Assembly (NCBI GenBank): GCA_026710435.1
Contig: JAPOQZ010000175.1
Span: forward strand, 1-64,000
Origin: a bacterium
GTDB taxonomy: Bacteria > Actinomycetota > Acidimicrobiia > Spongiisociales > Spongiisociaceae
Direction of reading: 5' to 3'
DNA length: 64,000 nucleotides
Notes under the pieces: model-generated
The model's database searches: none
What the model was told of the DNA's origin: nothing
The model's input: only the letters and a program-made list of their open reading frames with translations
Program-made: the position numbers and the translations under genes
Shown here: positions 27,754-37,307 of the stretch, piece after piece
How positions within the stretch are numbered: position 1 is the stretch's first letter
How the letters are laid out: each line of letters begins with the position of its first letter

Positions 27754-29022
27754 ATGGTTATCACCGAGCGAGCATCCGAGTTTCCGGTTGCTACCACGCC
27801 TTCCCCCGGTGTCATGGGGGTGGACTGGGAGCAGCGAGTCGACTTCGATCGGCTCCGGAAGTACCGGTTGTCACGAGCCCGCCAGGCCCTCGAAGAGTCT
27901 GATCTCGGGGCGCTCCTGGTCTTCGACACGGCGAACATCCGCTATCTGACCGCCACCCACATCGGTTACTGGGCCTTCAACAAGATGGAGCGTTGGGCGC
28001 TCCTTACCCGGACGGGCGAACCATGGATCTGGGACTTCGGATCAGCTGCGCGGGTTCACAAGATGCAGGCCCCCTGGCTGGTTCCAGAACAGTCGGTGGG
28101 GGGGAACACCGGTCTGGCCGGGTCGATCGGCCCTGAGACCGGGCTGGTGGCCCGGGCGGTCCGTGAGATAAAGGATGTTCTACACGACGAAGGCGTGGCC
28201 GGCCTGCCCGTCGGGGTGGACATGGCCGAGGCGGAGATGTTCATCGAACTGGCTCGGGCGGGGGTCGAAGTGCGGAACGGGCAGCAGACCATGCTGGCGG
28301 CGCGAGAGATCAAGAGCCAGGACGAGATCGTACTCCTGACCCAGGCGTCGGCGATGGTGGATGGTGTGTACCAGGACATATTCGAGGCTCTCAAGCCCGG
28401 CGTGCGGGAGTCGGACATCGTGGCGCTTGCCAACAAGCGGCTGTACGAGATGGGCTCGGAGCACGTGGAAGCCGTAAACTCCATTGCCGGAGAACGGTGC
28501 AGCCCGCATCCCCACGTCTTCTCCGACCGGCTGATCCGGCCCGGTGACACGGCCTACTTCGACATCATCCAGGCCCACAACGGCTACCGCACGTGTTACT
28601 ACCGCACCTTCGTGGTGGGCAGGGCGACCCAGGCCCAGCGCGATGCGTACAAGAAGGCCCGGGAGTGGATCGACGCGGCCATCGCCCTCGTGAAGCCGGG
28701 AACCACCACCGACGAGATAGCACGATCGTGGCCCGAAGCCGAGGAGTTCGGATTTCCCGACGAGATGGAGGCCTTCGGGCTCCAGTTCGGCCACGGGGTC
28801 GGCCTGGCCGTGCACGAACGGCCCGTGATCAGCCGCCTCAACTCCATCGACACCCCCATCGAGTTGAAGGAAGGCATGTTCTTCGCTCTCGAGACGTTCT
28901 GCCCGGCGGCGGACGGCCGGTCGGCAGCCCGGATCGAGGAACAGGTGGTGTGTTCGGCGGAAGGCCCCAAGGTGGTTACCCTCTTCCCGGCCGAGGAACT
29001 GATGGTGGCCAATGAGTACTGA
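27754..29022 (+). CDS. M24 (pita-bread fold) metallopeptidase-like protein with altered metal site
   Basis: 422 aa: creatinase-like N-terminal domain (about 40-190) and M24 domain (about 195-420). Of the five metal ligands, D270 (FDIIQAH), the His of FGHGVGL, Glu of FALETF and Glu of RIEEQV are present. The second Asp, expected 11 residues after D270, is C281 (RTCYYRTF). The fold also includes Xaa-Pro peptidases, creatinase and the DMSP lyase DddP, so a peptidase role is not assured. RBS GAGAGG. Its end overlaps the E1 alpha start by 11 nt, placing it in the dehydrogenase operon. Confidence 0.8.
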   Translation: MVITERASEFPVATTPSPGVMGVDWEQRVDFDRLRKYRLSRARQALEESDLGALLVFDTANIRYLTATHIGYWAFNKMERWALLTRTGEPWIWDFGSAARVHKMQAPWLVPEQSVGGNTGLAGSIGPETGLVARAVREIKDVLHDEGVAGLPVGVDMAEAEMFIELARAGVEVRNGQQTMLAAREIKSQDEIVLLTQASAMVDGVYQDIFEALKPGVRESDIVALANKRLYEMGSEHVEAVNSIAGERCSPHPHVFSDRLIRPGDTAYFDIIQAHNGYRTCYYRTFVVGRATQAQRDAYKKAREWIDAAIALVKPGTTTDEIARSWPEAEEFGFPDEMEAFGLQFGHGVGLAVHERPVISRLNSIDTPIELKEGMFFALETFCPAADGRSAARIEEQVVCSAEGPKVVTLFPAEELMVANEY

Positions 29023-30031
29023 AACGGAAGCCGGAGCCGGAGCCGGAACGGTCCAGGACGTCGAGTCCCGGCTTGGCATCTACCGGATGATGCTCGAAGC
29101 GCGCCGGTTCGAGGACTACGCCTACCAGATGTTCTTGGAGGGCCTCGTGAAGGGCACCTCGCACCTGGCCAACGGGCAGGAAGCGATAGCAGCCGGGTTC
29201 GCGGCGGCCATGAACACGTCCGACCTCACATTCTGTACCTACCGGGGGCACATCCACACCCTCCTGCGGGGAACGCCACCCGGCCCCCTCATGGCAGAAC
29301 TGCTCGGCCGGGCGACGGGGGTATGCGGCGGCAAGGGTGGGTCCATGCACCTCACCTGGGCGCCGGCCGGAGCGATGGGTTCATACGCCATCGTGGGGGC
29401 CCACCTCCCCATCGCGGCCGGGGCGGCCTGGGCGGCGGCGGAGCGGGGTACCGGGCAGGTAGCGGTCTGCTTCTTCGGTGACGGGGCCACCAACATCGGC
29501 GCCTTCCACGAGGCGCTCAACCTGGCAGCAGTATGGCGCCTGCCGGTGGTGTTCGTGTGCGAGAACAACCTCTACATGGAGTACACGCCCATCGGGTCGG
29601 TCACCGCGGTCGATCATCCCGCTGCCGGCCGGGCGGCTGCCTACGGCCTCGAAGGAATCCTGCTGGACGGCAACGATCCTGACGAGACCTTCGCGGTCGC
29701 GACCGCTGCCATCGGGAAGGCCAGGAGCGGGGGAGGACCCAGCCTGATCGAGGCCGTAACCTACCGGCACGGGGGGCACTCCCGGGCTGATCCCGGTACG
29801 TACCGGCCGGACGAGGAAGTGGAGATGTGGAAGGCCCGCGATCCGATCCCCATGTACCGGGAGAGGCTGGCCTCCGACGGTGTACCCGGCCGGCGGCTCG
29901 CCGCAATCGAGGAGTCGGTGGAGACAGCAATGCGGGCCGCAGTGGACGAGGCACGGTCGGCGCCGATCCCGCCCGCGTCGTCGATCAGCACCCAGGTGTG
30001 GGCGGATGGAGGTTCACGGTGGCGGAATTGA
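29012..30031 (+). CDS. Thiamine-dependent 2-oxoacid/acetoin dehydrogenase E1, alpha subunit
   Basis: 339 aa. The TPP-binding motif is GDGATNIGAFHEALNLAAVWRLP... in abridged form GDGATN to ENN (about 160-190). YRGHIHTLLRG and GGKGGSMHL are the active-site loops, and YRHGGHSRADP is the phosphorylation-loop equivalent. With the beta subunit it decarboxylates a 2-oxoacid or cleaves acetoin. No E2 or E3 gene is seen in the window, so the complex borrows these or acts differently. The N-terminal ~15 residues are Ala/Gly/Glu-rich. Confidence 0.88.
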   Translation: MSTETEAGAGAGTVQDVESRLGIYRMMLEARRFEDYAYQMFLEGLVKGTSHLANGQEAIAAGFAAAMNTSDLTFCTYRGHIHTLLRGTPPGPLMAELLGRATGVCGGKGGSMHLTWAPAGAMGSYAIVGAHLPIAAGAAWAAAERGTGQVAVCFFGDGATNIGAFHEALNLAAVWRLPVVFVCENNLYMEYTPIGSVTAVDHPAAGRAAAYGLEGILLDGNDPDETFAVATAAIGKARSGGGPSLIEAVTYRHGGHSRADPGTYRPDEEVEMWKARDPIPMYRERLASDGVPGRRLAAIEESVETAMRAAVDEARSAPIPPASSISTQVWADGGSRWRN

Positions 30032-30996
30032 TCACCTACCGGGAGGCGGTGGCGTACGCCCTCGCCCAGGAGATGGAGCGCGACAGCACCGTGTACCTGA
30101 TAGGGGAGGACGTGGCGGCGGCCGGGGGCGTGTTCAAGACGACACCAGGTCTCTTCGAGCGTTTCGGCCCGAGACGGGTAAGGGACACCCCGATTTCCGA
30201 GGAGGCGATCATCGGAGCAGTCATGGGCGCGGCCATGAACGGCTTGCGACCGGTGGCCGAGATCATGTTCTCGGACTTTCTCGCCACCTGCTGGGATCTC
30301 GTCGCCAACCAGATCGCCAAGACCCGCTACATGACCGACGGGCAGGTGACCCTGCCTCTCGTGATCAGGACCGCCAACGGTGGCGGTGTCCGCTTCGGCG
30401 CCCAGCACTCGCAGAGCGTCGAGAACTGGGCGATGGCGGTGCCGGGCCTCAAAGTGGTGGCGCCCTCAACCCCACGTGATGTGGTTGAGTTGATGGCGGC
30501 GTCGATCCGCGACCCGGACCCCGTGGTCTTCTTCGAGCACAAGGCCCTGTTCGCCAACCGGGGACCGATCCCCGACGGGGAGCTGGTGGGAGAACTCGGC
30601 AAGGCATCCGTCCTGCGGGAGGGATCCGACGCCACCATCCTCGCCCTGGCGGCAATGGTTCCCAAGGCGCTTGCAGCCGCAGACGAACTCGCCGGGCGGG
30701 GGATCGACGCGACCGTGGTGGATGTTCGCTCCCTGGTGCCCCTGGACATGCAGACCATCCTCGACGCGGTCGCTGCAACAGGCCGTGTCTACACGGTCGA
30801 GGAGAACCCCAGGCTGTGTGGCTGGGGCGCTGAGGTGGTGTCGATAATCGCCGAAGAGGCGTTCTACGACCTGGATCAGCCCGTTGTGCGGATCACTACC
30901 GACCATGTCCCTCTCCCGTCGGCCGACGTTCTGGAGGACGCCGCAATCCCGTCTGCCGAGCGCATCGTCGACACCGTCGAAAGGACCTTCGAATGA
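30019..30996 (+). CDS. Thiamine-dependent dehydrogenase E1, beta subunit
   Basis: 325 aa from GTG 30019, overlapping the alpha gene by 13 nt. Typical blocks: TYREAVAYALAQEMERD, IGEDVAAAGGVFKTT, DTPISEEAIIGAVMGAA, RTANGGGVRFGAQHSQS and the C-terminal VDVRSLVPLDMQTI with EENPRLCGWG. It completes the E1 heterotetramer with the alpha subunit. Homologs in acetoin dehydrogenases are about the same size. Confidence 0.9.
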   Translation: MAELITYREAVAYALAQEMERDSTVYLIGEDVAAAGGVFKTTPGLFERFGPRRVRDTPISEEAIIGAVMGAAMNGLRPVAEIMFSDFLATCWDLVANQIAKTRYMTDGQVTLPLVIRTANGGGVRFGAQHSQSVENWAMAVPGLKVVAPSTPRDVVELMAASIRDPDPVVFFEHKALFANRGPIPDGELVGELGKASVLREGSDATILALAAMVPKALAAADELAGRGIDATVVDVRSLVPLDMQTILDAVAATGRVYTVEENPRLCGWGAEVVSIIAEEAFYDLDQPVVRITTDHVPLPSADVLEDAAIPSAERIVDTVERTFE

Positions 30997-31081
30997 CAGA
31001 GTTCGACCCCCGGGACACCGGTGGACGACCCGGATGCGGCCATCCTGGCCGGTGCAGAGCCGCCGCTGCGGAGCCGGTCCT

Positions 31082-31987
31082 GTGAGCGCCCCGACCGATC
31101 TTCGGGTGGGTTTCATCGGCCTGGGCAGGATGGGATTCCCCATGGCGTCCAACATCGCGTCGGCTGGATTCCCCCTCACCGTCTGGAACCGCACCGTCTC
31201 GAAGTCCGAACGGCTGGCCGCCGAGACCGGAGCCCGGATAGCGATATCACCGGCAGGGTTGGCGGGAACGGTGGATGTTCTGATCACCATGGTGGCCGAC
31301 GGCCCGGTGCTGGAAGACCTCTACACAGGCGAGGGTGACATTTGCGGATCCCTGCGGGCCGGGACGCTGTGCATGGATATGAGCACGGTGAGCCCGGTCG
31401 AGTCTCTCCAAGTGGCTGCGTCCGTCGAGACGGCAGGCGCAAGGTTCGTGGACGCACCGGTGTCGGGAAGCACCGCGCCGGCCGAGGCCGGAACCCTCAC
31501 CATCATCGCAGGAGGCCGAGTCGAGGACGTCGAAACCGTACGACCGGTATTGGAGGCTATGGGCTCCCGCATATTCCACATGGGTCCCGCCGGATCCGGC
31601 GCCACGATCAAGCTGGCGGTCAACTCGATCGTGTACGGCCTCGGCCAAGCTGTGGCCGAGGGCCTGGTGCTGGCCGAGGCAGCCGGGATCGAGCGCGAGA
31701 CCGCCTACGAGGTATTCGCCGGCAGCGCCGTCGCGGCGCCGTTCGTCCACTACCGCCGGGACACCTACCTCAACCCGGGCGAGGTACCGGTCGCCTTCCG
31801 GACCGTTCTCGCCAAGAAGGACCTGGATCTGGCCCTCGATCTCGCCGCCTCCGTCGGGGCTTCGATGCCCCAGGCCGCCCTCAACCGGTCGCAGTTGGTG
31901 GAGACCATAGAGGCCGGCTTCGGGGAGCATGATATGTCGGCGGTCGCCGAACACCTGCGGGCCCTCTGGGGCGGGAGGCAGGATTAG
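31082..31987 (+). CDS. NAD(P)-dependent beta-hydroxyacid dehydrogenase (3-hydroxyisobutyrate dehydrogenase-like)
   Basis: 301 aa from GTG 31082. The cofactor motif GFIGLGRMGFPMASN is at residues 9-23. Substrate box DAPVSGSTAPAEAGTL and catalytic-Lys helix GSGATIKLAVNSI follow. The family oxidises 3-hydroxyisobutyrate, tartronate semialdehyde and related acids. It follows the E1 beta gene by 85 nt and suits a pathway through a short hydroxyacid and its semialdehyde. Confidence 0.9.
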   Translation: MSAPTDLRVGFIGLGRMGFPMASNIASAGFPLTVWNRTVSKSERLAAETGARIAISPAGLAGTVDVLITMVADGPVLEDLYTGEGDICGSLRAGTLCMDMSTVSPVESLQVAASVETAGARFVDAPVSGSTAPAEAGTLTIIAGGRVEDVETVRPVLEAMGSRIFHMGPAGSGATIKLAVNSIVYGLGQAVAEGLVLAEAAGIERETAYEVFAGSAVAAPFVHYRRDTYLNPGEVPVAFRTVLAKKDLDLALDLAASVGASMPQAALNRSQLVETIEAGFGEHDMSAVAEHLRALWGGRQD

Positions 31988-32123
31988 ATCAGCTAACCCG
32001 TCCGCGCCAACCTGGTGATCGTTAGGATTCCGTAAGCTGTTCACATTATCTGTGCAGCCTGTGCCGTGCGGACGGCAGTGGATGGACAGCGGAGCAGAAC
32101 CCCCACGAAAGGGAAGGGAGAAC

Positions 32124-33173
32124 ATGCGAGGTAAGCGGAAGTGGAGTGTATTGGTCGGGCTGGTGGCGCTGGCGCTCGTAGCGTCCGGTTGCGCGAGCGA
32201 GGACGAGGGCACGGAAGGCGGGACCATAGTCGCCTTCATTCCCACCACGACCAATACGTACATCGCTGAATGGGCCCGTGGCGCCCAGGAAACTGCCACG
32301 TCGCTGGGTTACAACCTGCTGGTCATCGAGAACAACTTCGATCAGGCGGAACAGGACACCCAGGTCCAGCAACAGCTGGGGGCGGCGGACGAGGATGTTG
32401 TGGCCTACGCGTGGTGGCCATCCGACAACGAGGCCGGGGTGGCTTCGCTGAGGGCTCTGGCCGACACCGGGGTTCCGGTCATCCAGACCAACCAGCTCCC
32501 GTTCCCCGGGTCGGAGAACTACGTGGTGGGCTACGCCGGGGTCAACGACAGGCTCAACGGCGAGGTGGCCGCCAATCTGCTCATCGAAGCCCGCGATCAG
32601 ATGGTTGCCAACGGGGTTGACCTCCACGGCGCCGGCGGGCATGCCATAGTCATCGGGTTCGTGGCCGGTTACCAGGCCGGTATCGATCGGTCCGGGGCGG
32701 CCCTGCCGATTCTGGCCCGTTCCAACATCAGCGTGCTCGGCGAGGTTGACGTCGGTTTCGGTCCCGCAGAAGGGTACGACGGGACCAAGCAGTTGATCGC
32801 AGCCCACCGCAACGTCGGCATCGACCTGGTCTACGCCCACAACTCTGCTCTGGCCGAAGGCGTCATCCAGGCCCTCGAGGAGGAGGGTTATAGCCCGGGT
32901 GACGACGTGATGGTCGTCGGTGGTACCTGCCACGGGAACCTTGATCACCTGCTGGACGGAACGGAGTTCGCCACCGGCCTGCAGGCCGCCCGGCTCGAAG
33001 GGGTCTTCAGCGTCAACACGCTGCACGAGTACCTGAGCAACGGCAGCCTGGAGAGCTTCAACAACTTCATTCCCAACCCGCCCGTGCGCAGCCCGGTCTA
33101 CACGCCAGGGGCGAACGAGATCGAGAGCGTAACGGTGGAAGGCTTGAGCGTCGCGGAGCTCTGCGTCTACTAG
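32124..33173 (+). CDS. Sugar ABC transporter substrate-binding lipoprotein
   Basis: 349 aa from ATG 32124 (GGGAAGGGAG 3 nt before it). Signal peptide MRGKRKWSVLVGLVALALVA with lipobox ASGC (Cys about 23). The mature part is a periplasmic-binding type I fold (ribose/RbsB-like): FIPTTTNTYIAEWARGA at the start and the VVGGTCHGN loop late. It should capture a sugar or polyol for the RbsA/RbsC-type importer downstream. A perfect hairpin lies 62 nt past its stop. Confidence 0.88.
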   Translation: MRGKRKWSVLVGLVALALVASGCASEDEGTEGGTIVAFIPTTTNTYIAEWARGAQETATSLGYNLLVIENNFDQAEQDTQVQQQLGAADEDVVAYAWWPSDNEAGVASLRALADTGVPVIQTNQLPFPGSENYVVGYAGVNDRLNGEVAANLLIEARDQMVANGVDLHGAGGHAIVIGFVAGYQAGIDRSGAALPILARSNISVLGEVDVGFGPAEGYDGTKQLIAAHRNVGIDLVYAHNSALAEGVIQALEEEGYSPGDDVMVVGGTCHGNLDHLLDGTEFATGLQAARLEGVFSVNTLHEYLSNGSLESFNNFIPNPPVRSPVYTPGANEIESVTVEGLSVAELCVY

Positions 33174-33234
33174 GGCGCGTTCACGCTATGCACAGTCGTT
33201 TCGGTATAGACGATCGAACTAGCCGATCCTGACG

Positions 33235-33278
33235 GATGGTGGGACGGCCACGTCATCGACCGTGGCCGTCCCACCATC
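33235..33278 (+). terminator. Perfect 18-bp hairpin after the binding-protein gene
   Basis: GATGGTGGGACGGCCACG (33235-33252), 8-nt loop, and its exact complement (33261-33278). No T run follows. Placed between the binding protein and the rest of the importer, it may partly stop transcription or protect the upstream mRNA end, giving more binding protein than membrane parts. Confidence 0.7.
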
Positions 33279-33357
33279 TACCCAAGGGGGGCTCTCGGCT
33301 CCCCCGAGATGACGAGCGGAAGCGCAGGAAGGATGTCATGACGGGCAGCAGCAGGCG

Positions 33358-33828
33358 ATGACGGCCACCAACCTTTTCCACGTAGGCGTTCTGGTTCCCG
33401 ACCTCGACGATGCGGTGGCTCGGTTCACCGAGGTGTTGGGACTCACCTTCAAGGACCCGGCGGTCGCCCATGTCGACCGGTTCGAACAGAAGTCGAGAGT
33501 CGAGCAACTCGACCTCCGCATCACATGGTCGATCGAGGGTCCTCCCTACCTCGAAATACTCGAGTCGCAGGACAACGACGGCCTCTACGGCCGCGAGCGC
33601 GAAGGCCTGCACCACATCGGGTTGTGGGAACCGGATCCGGAGACTCTGATCGAGCGCCTGGTGAATCTCGGTTTGAAGAACGAAGGCACCCAGTACATGC
33701 CGGACGACCGGATTCTGGCCACCTACACCGCGCCCCAGGAACTGTACGGCCCCCGCCTCGAGTTCATCGAGGCCGGTCGCCGTCCCGGAATGGAGGCCTG
33801 GCTCGCCGGGGAGGAATGGCTGGACTGA
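33358..33828 (+). CDS. VOC (glyoxalase/dioxygenase fold) family protein
   Basis: 156 aa with the two-repeat VOC pattern: FHVGVLVPDLDDAVARF (first metal-ligand His) and a second half starting GLHHIGLWEPDPETL, with late acidic residues (LEFIEAG). Members are metal-dependent isomerases, lyases or dioxygenases. Its role here is not clear; it lies within the sugar importer region. The ribosome site is weak (AGCAGGCG). Confidence 0.82.
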   Translation: MTATNLFHVGVLVPDLDDAVARFTEVLGLTFKDPAVAHVDRFEQKSRVEQLDLRITWSIEGPPYLEILESQDNDGLYGREREGLHHIGLWEPDPETLIERLVNLGLKNEGTQYMPDDRILATYTAPQELYGPRLEFIEAGRRPGMEAWLAGEEWLD

Positions 33829-33934
33829 TTCCTCCCCGTCGGTGGCTCGATTGTCGCGGGCCGTACCCGCTCTGCACTGTCCCTGAGGCTCCGGGCGGCG
33901 CCCGGCCGGCCGGCAGACCGGGACAGGAGGCCCC

Positions 33935-34828
33935 ATGACTCCCTCTGATCCGGTTCCTCGCTTCGATCTGACCGCCGGTCACTTCACGATCGCCGGTTCG
34001 CCGGTGGGTGCGGGGTACGGGACCAAGTCGCCCTGGACCTTCGAAGTGAGGGTGGAGGCGGCCGCCGCGGCCGGATACCGGTCGATCGGGCTGGGCGAGG
34101 CGGACTACTCGGGCATGCGTGCCTCGGGGGTGACCGACGAGGAGTTGGTGGACACCCTCGACCGGCACGGGATCCGGGTGGCGGAGATCGAGTTCCTGTT
34201 CGACTGGATGCACGACGACGAGGACGCCGAGATACCGGCGGCGATAGCGGAGACCCTCTACCACATGGCAGACGTGTTCCGCCCGCACCATGTGAACATG
34301 GGCGACGTTCGCTTCCCGCCGGGACGTCCCCTGGAGTTGGTAGCCGAACGTTTCGGAGCCGTGTGCGACCGGTTGGCGCCGTTCGGAGTGAAGGCGGCGA
34401 TAGAGTTCATGCCGTGGACGTCGATCCCCGATCTGGACACGGCATGCGAGATCATCGAGCGGGCAGGACGGGACAACGCGGGGATAGATCTTGACACCTG
34501 GCACTACTTCCGCGGGCCGTCGCACCTCGGCCAACTCTCCCGCGTCGATCCCTCCCTCATCCTGGCGGTTGCATTGAACGATGCCGGTCCCCCGCTGCAG
34601 GATGTGATCCTGGACACCAGCCGGCGCCGTCTCCTCCCGGGAGAGGGGACTTTCGATCTCGACGGGTTCCTCACCGATCTGGCCGCCACGGGGGCCCGCC
34701 CGCTGATGGGGGTGGAGGTGCTGTCAGACCGCCAGACGGCGCTGCATCCGTCGGAGGCGGCCCGGGTGTCCTTCGACGCCGCCAGCAAGGTCTTGTTGCG
34801 AGCGGGCTGGCCGGGAGGATCGGAATGA
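33935..34828 (+). CDS. Sugar phosphate isomerase/epimerase (AP endonuclease 2-type TIM barrel)
   Basis: 297 aa. Xylose-isomerase-like barrel: AAAAGYRSIGLGEADY early, a conserved Glu in AAIEFMPW, then NAGIDLDTWHYFR with Asp and His metal ligands, and MGVEVLSD near the end. These enzymes isomerise sugars, inosose or hydroxypyruvate. It overlaps the importer ATPase gene by 4 nt, which suggests that it acts on the imported sugar. Confidence 0.87.
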   Translation: MTPSDPVPRFDLTAGHFTIAGSPVGAGYGTKSPWTFEVRVEAAAAAGYRSIGLGEADYSGMRASGVTDEELVDTLDRHGIRVAEIEFLFDWMHDDEDAEIPAAIAETLYHMADVFRPHHVNMGDVRFPPGRPLELVAERFGAVCDRLAPFGVKAAIEFMPWTSIPDLDTACEIIERAGRDNAGIDLDTWHYFRGPSHLGQLSRVDPSLILAVALNDAGPPLQDVILDTSRRRLLPGEGTFDLDGFLTDLAATGARPLMGVEVLSDRQTALHPSEAARVSFDAASKVLLRAGWPGGSE

Positions 34829-36333
34829 CCACCGAGGTTCCCCTGCTCCTGGTCGAGGGCGTTTCGAAGTCCTTCGGATCGATCAAGGCTCTCGACGCGA
34901 TTGACTTCGAGGTTCGTTCCGGTGAGGTGATGGCCCTGGTCGGCGAGAACGGGGCCGGCAAGAGCACCCTGGTGAAGATCCTCGCCGGCATGTACACCCC
35001 CGACGCGGGGACTATCGACCTGGCGGGCGAGCGCGTGGAGTTCAGCGGGGCCACGCGGTCGGAGCAGGCCGGCATAGCGGTGGTCCAGCAGGAGCTGTCT
35101 CTGGTTCCGACCCTGTCGGTGGCCGACAACATCTTCCTGGGAGACACGAGACGGGGGTGGAACGCCGCACCGAGAGTCTTGGCAGAGGCATCAGCTCCCT
35201 ACCTCTTCCAAGTAGGTCTGGGGGATATGGATCCTCTGAGCCGCGTAGAGCTCCTGACCGTCGCGGAACGCCAGCTCATCGAAGTGGCCCGCCTGCTGGC
35301 CAGGAACGCCCGCGTCCTGATCTTCGACGAGCCGACCGCAGCTCTGGCCGACCGGGAGATCGAGAGGGTGAAGTCGGTCGTGCGTGCCCTCCAGTATCGA
35401 GGAAGGTCGATCATCTACGTCACGCACCGCCTCGACGAGGTCTTCGAGCTGGCGGATCGGGTGACCGTGTTCCGGGACGGACGTTCCAACCTTCCGGTCG
35501 CCACCGCCGACATCACGCTCGATGAGCTGATCTCGATGATGCTCGGAGGCAGCCTGGCAGCGTTGTTTCCCGAGCGAGGGGACGGGGAGCCCGGAGAGGT
35601 GGTGCTGGAGGTGAGCGACCTGCGGACCGAGAGGCTGGCCTCCCCGGTCCGTCTCGAGGTAAGGGCCGGGGAGATTGTCGGGCTGGCCGGCCAGCTGGGC
35701 AGCGGCGCCAGCGACACCCTCAGAGCGATCGCCGGTCACGAAACACGGGTGTCGGGTTCGGTGACGGTGGCAGGACAGCCGGTTCCACCCGATTCACCGG
35801 CCGCCGCTATCCGGAGCGGTATCGGCTACAGCTCGGCCGACCGCAAGCGCGACGGGATATTCCTGCAACGGACCGTGGTCGAGAACCTCACCTCCCCCAG
35901 CCTCGGACTGATTTCCCGCCGAGGGTGGTTGCGCAGGCGGGCCGAGCGGGCGATGAGCGACCGGATCGCCCGGACCTTCACCATCGACCGGGCCCGGCTG
36001 GGATCCCTCGCCGGGGCCTTGAGCGGAGGCAACCAGCAGAAGGTGGCGGTAGGGAAGTGGACGGGCGCCCGTCCTAGGGTGCTACTGGTCGACGAACCGA
36101 CCCGCGGGGTAGACGTAGGTGCCCGGGCCGAGATCTACAGCCACCTGCGCTCCATAGCCTCAGGCGGTATGGGCATCGTGTTCGCATCGTCCGACACCCA
36201 GGAGGTGCTGGGTATCGCCGATACGGTGGTGACCTATTTCCGGGGCGCGCAGGTTAGCGTTCGGGACTGGGCCGGAACCGATTCGAGGCTCCTCACCCGC
36301 GAGATCACCCATCCCAAGGGAGGCGAAGCGTGA
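34825..36333 (+). CDS. Sugar ABC importer ATPase with two nucleotide domains (RbsA/MglA type)
   Basis: 502 aa. The N-terminal domain has Walker A GENGAGKST (about residue 41), signature LTVAERQLIEVARLL and Walker B VLIFDEPTAAL. The C-terminal domain has a degenerate Walker A (GQLGSGASDTL), signature LSGGNQQKVAVGKW and VLLVDEPTRGVDVG. This asymmetry is normal for the family. It powers the two permeases that follow (4-bp overlaps throughout). Confidence 0.93.
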   Translation: MTTEVPLLLVEGVSKSFGSIKALDAIDFEVRSGEVMALVGENGAGKSTLVKILAGMYTPDAGTIDLAGERVEFSGATRSEQAGIAVVQQELSLVPTLSVADNIFLGDTRRGWNAAPRVLAEASAPYLFQVGLGDMDPLSRVELLTVAERQLIEVARLLARNARVLIFDEPTAALADREIERVKSVVRALQYRGRSIIYVTHRLDEVFELADRVTVFRDGRSNLPVATADITLDELISMMLGGSLAALFPERGDGEPGEVVLEVSDLRTERLASPVRLEVRAGEIVGLAGQLGSGASDTLRAIAGHETRVSGSVTVAGQPVPPDSPAAAIRSGIGYSSADRKRDGIFLQRTVVENLTSPSLGLISRRGWLRRRAERAMSDRIARTFTIDRARLGSLAGALSGGNQQKVAVGKWTGARPRVLLVDEPTRGVDVGARAEIYSHLRSIASGGMGIVFASSDTQEVLGIADTVVTYFRGAQVSVRDWAGTDSRLLTREITHPKGGEA

Positions 36334-37307
36334 CCGGGCGTGACGGGTCCGTCCGCGGCCGAGCCGGTCCTGCGCGCTCGATGGTCGTCCCGCTGTCCGT
36401 GGTCGGCGCGGTGCTGGTCCTCGGAGTGGTCGGATGGATCACCACCCCCGAGTTCGTCACCTACCGGAACTTCCAGACCATCGTCCGGGCTGCGGCCCTG
36501 ATCGGCATAGTCGCGGTCACGATGACGCTCATCACGATCGCCGGAAGCTTCTTCTCCCTCTCCGTTTCCCAGACCGCCGCCATGTCGGCGATATCCTTCG
36601 CTGCCTTCCTGAGTTGGGGTTTCCCCGTCTGGATAGCCTTCCTGGCGGTGATCCTGCTCGCCTCGGCCGTGGGCGTGCTCCAGGGAGGTGCGGTGGCCCT
36701 CGGTGGCAACCCGATCATCGTGACCCTGGCCGTCGGAGCGGTCATATTCGGGCTGGTGGCCTGGCTCACCGACAACAAGACGGTGCGAACGGGCACCGAC
36801 GCGGCCGAGTGGATCGGTACGTCCCGTCCCCTGGAGATACCCAACCAGACCTGGGCTTTCATTCTCATCACGATCATCACCGCGGTCGTACTCACCAGGA
36901 CCCGCTTCGGGCGTGAGGTCACGCTCGTGGGAGCCAACCGGTTCGCCGCTACCACAACCGGTCTCCGGCCGGGAAGGGTCGCGGTCTACGTCTTCCTGGT
37001 CTCGTCGCTGGGCGCCGCTCTGGCGGGGATATTCACCGCTGCCCAGTTCAGCCAGGGACGCCTCGACCACTTCGACGGGGTCGACATCGACGCCATCGCC
37101 GCAGTCCTCGTGGGCGGGGCAGCGATCCAGGGCGGAGAGGGGTCGGCCACCCGAACCGCGCTGGGGGCGGTCTTCATCGCCGCCCTGCAGAACCTGATGG
37201 TCCTGCGAGGCTTCAGCTACGGGGTCCGGGTATTCTTCGTCGGGCTGGCGATCCTGGTCAGCGTGAGCGCCTTCACCCTGATCCGCAACCGGAGGCGGCT
37301 GGCATGA
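36330..37307 (+). CDS. Sugar ABC importer permease 1 (RbsC type)
   Basis: 325 aa, about nine membrane helices. Features of the family include FVTYRNFQTIVR before the second helix, GNPIIVTLAVG, and the ATPase-contact region TRFGREVTLVGANRFAATTTGL. A Gly-rich GGAAIQGGEGS loop is near the C-terminus. It is paired with a second, different permease, so the channel is probably a heterodimer. Confidence 0.9.
   Translation: MTGRDGSVRGRAGPARSMVVPLSVVGAVLVLGVVGWITTPEFVTYRNFQTIVRAAALIGIVAVTMTLITIAGSFFSLSVSQTAAMSAISFAAFLSWGFPVWIAFLAVILLASAVGVLQGGAVALGGNPIIVTLAVGAVIFGLVAWLTDNKTVRTGTDAAEWIGTSRPLEIPNQTWAFILITIITAVVLTRTRFGREVTLVGANRFAATTTGLRPGRVAVYVFLVSSLGAALAGIFTAAQFSQGRLDHFDGVDIDAIAAVLVGGAAIQGGEGSATRTALGAVFIAALQNLMVLRGFSYGVRVFFVGLAILVSVSAFTLIRNRRRLA

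Noticed and set aside
27754-29022. Naming the M24 protein a DMSP lyase (DddP)
   Set aside because: The second metal-ligand Asp is Cys, and the DddP-type FDTD signature is missing. Overall similarity is only that of the fold.
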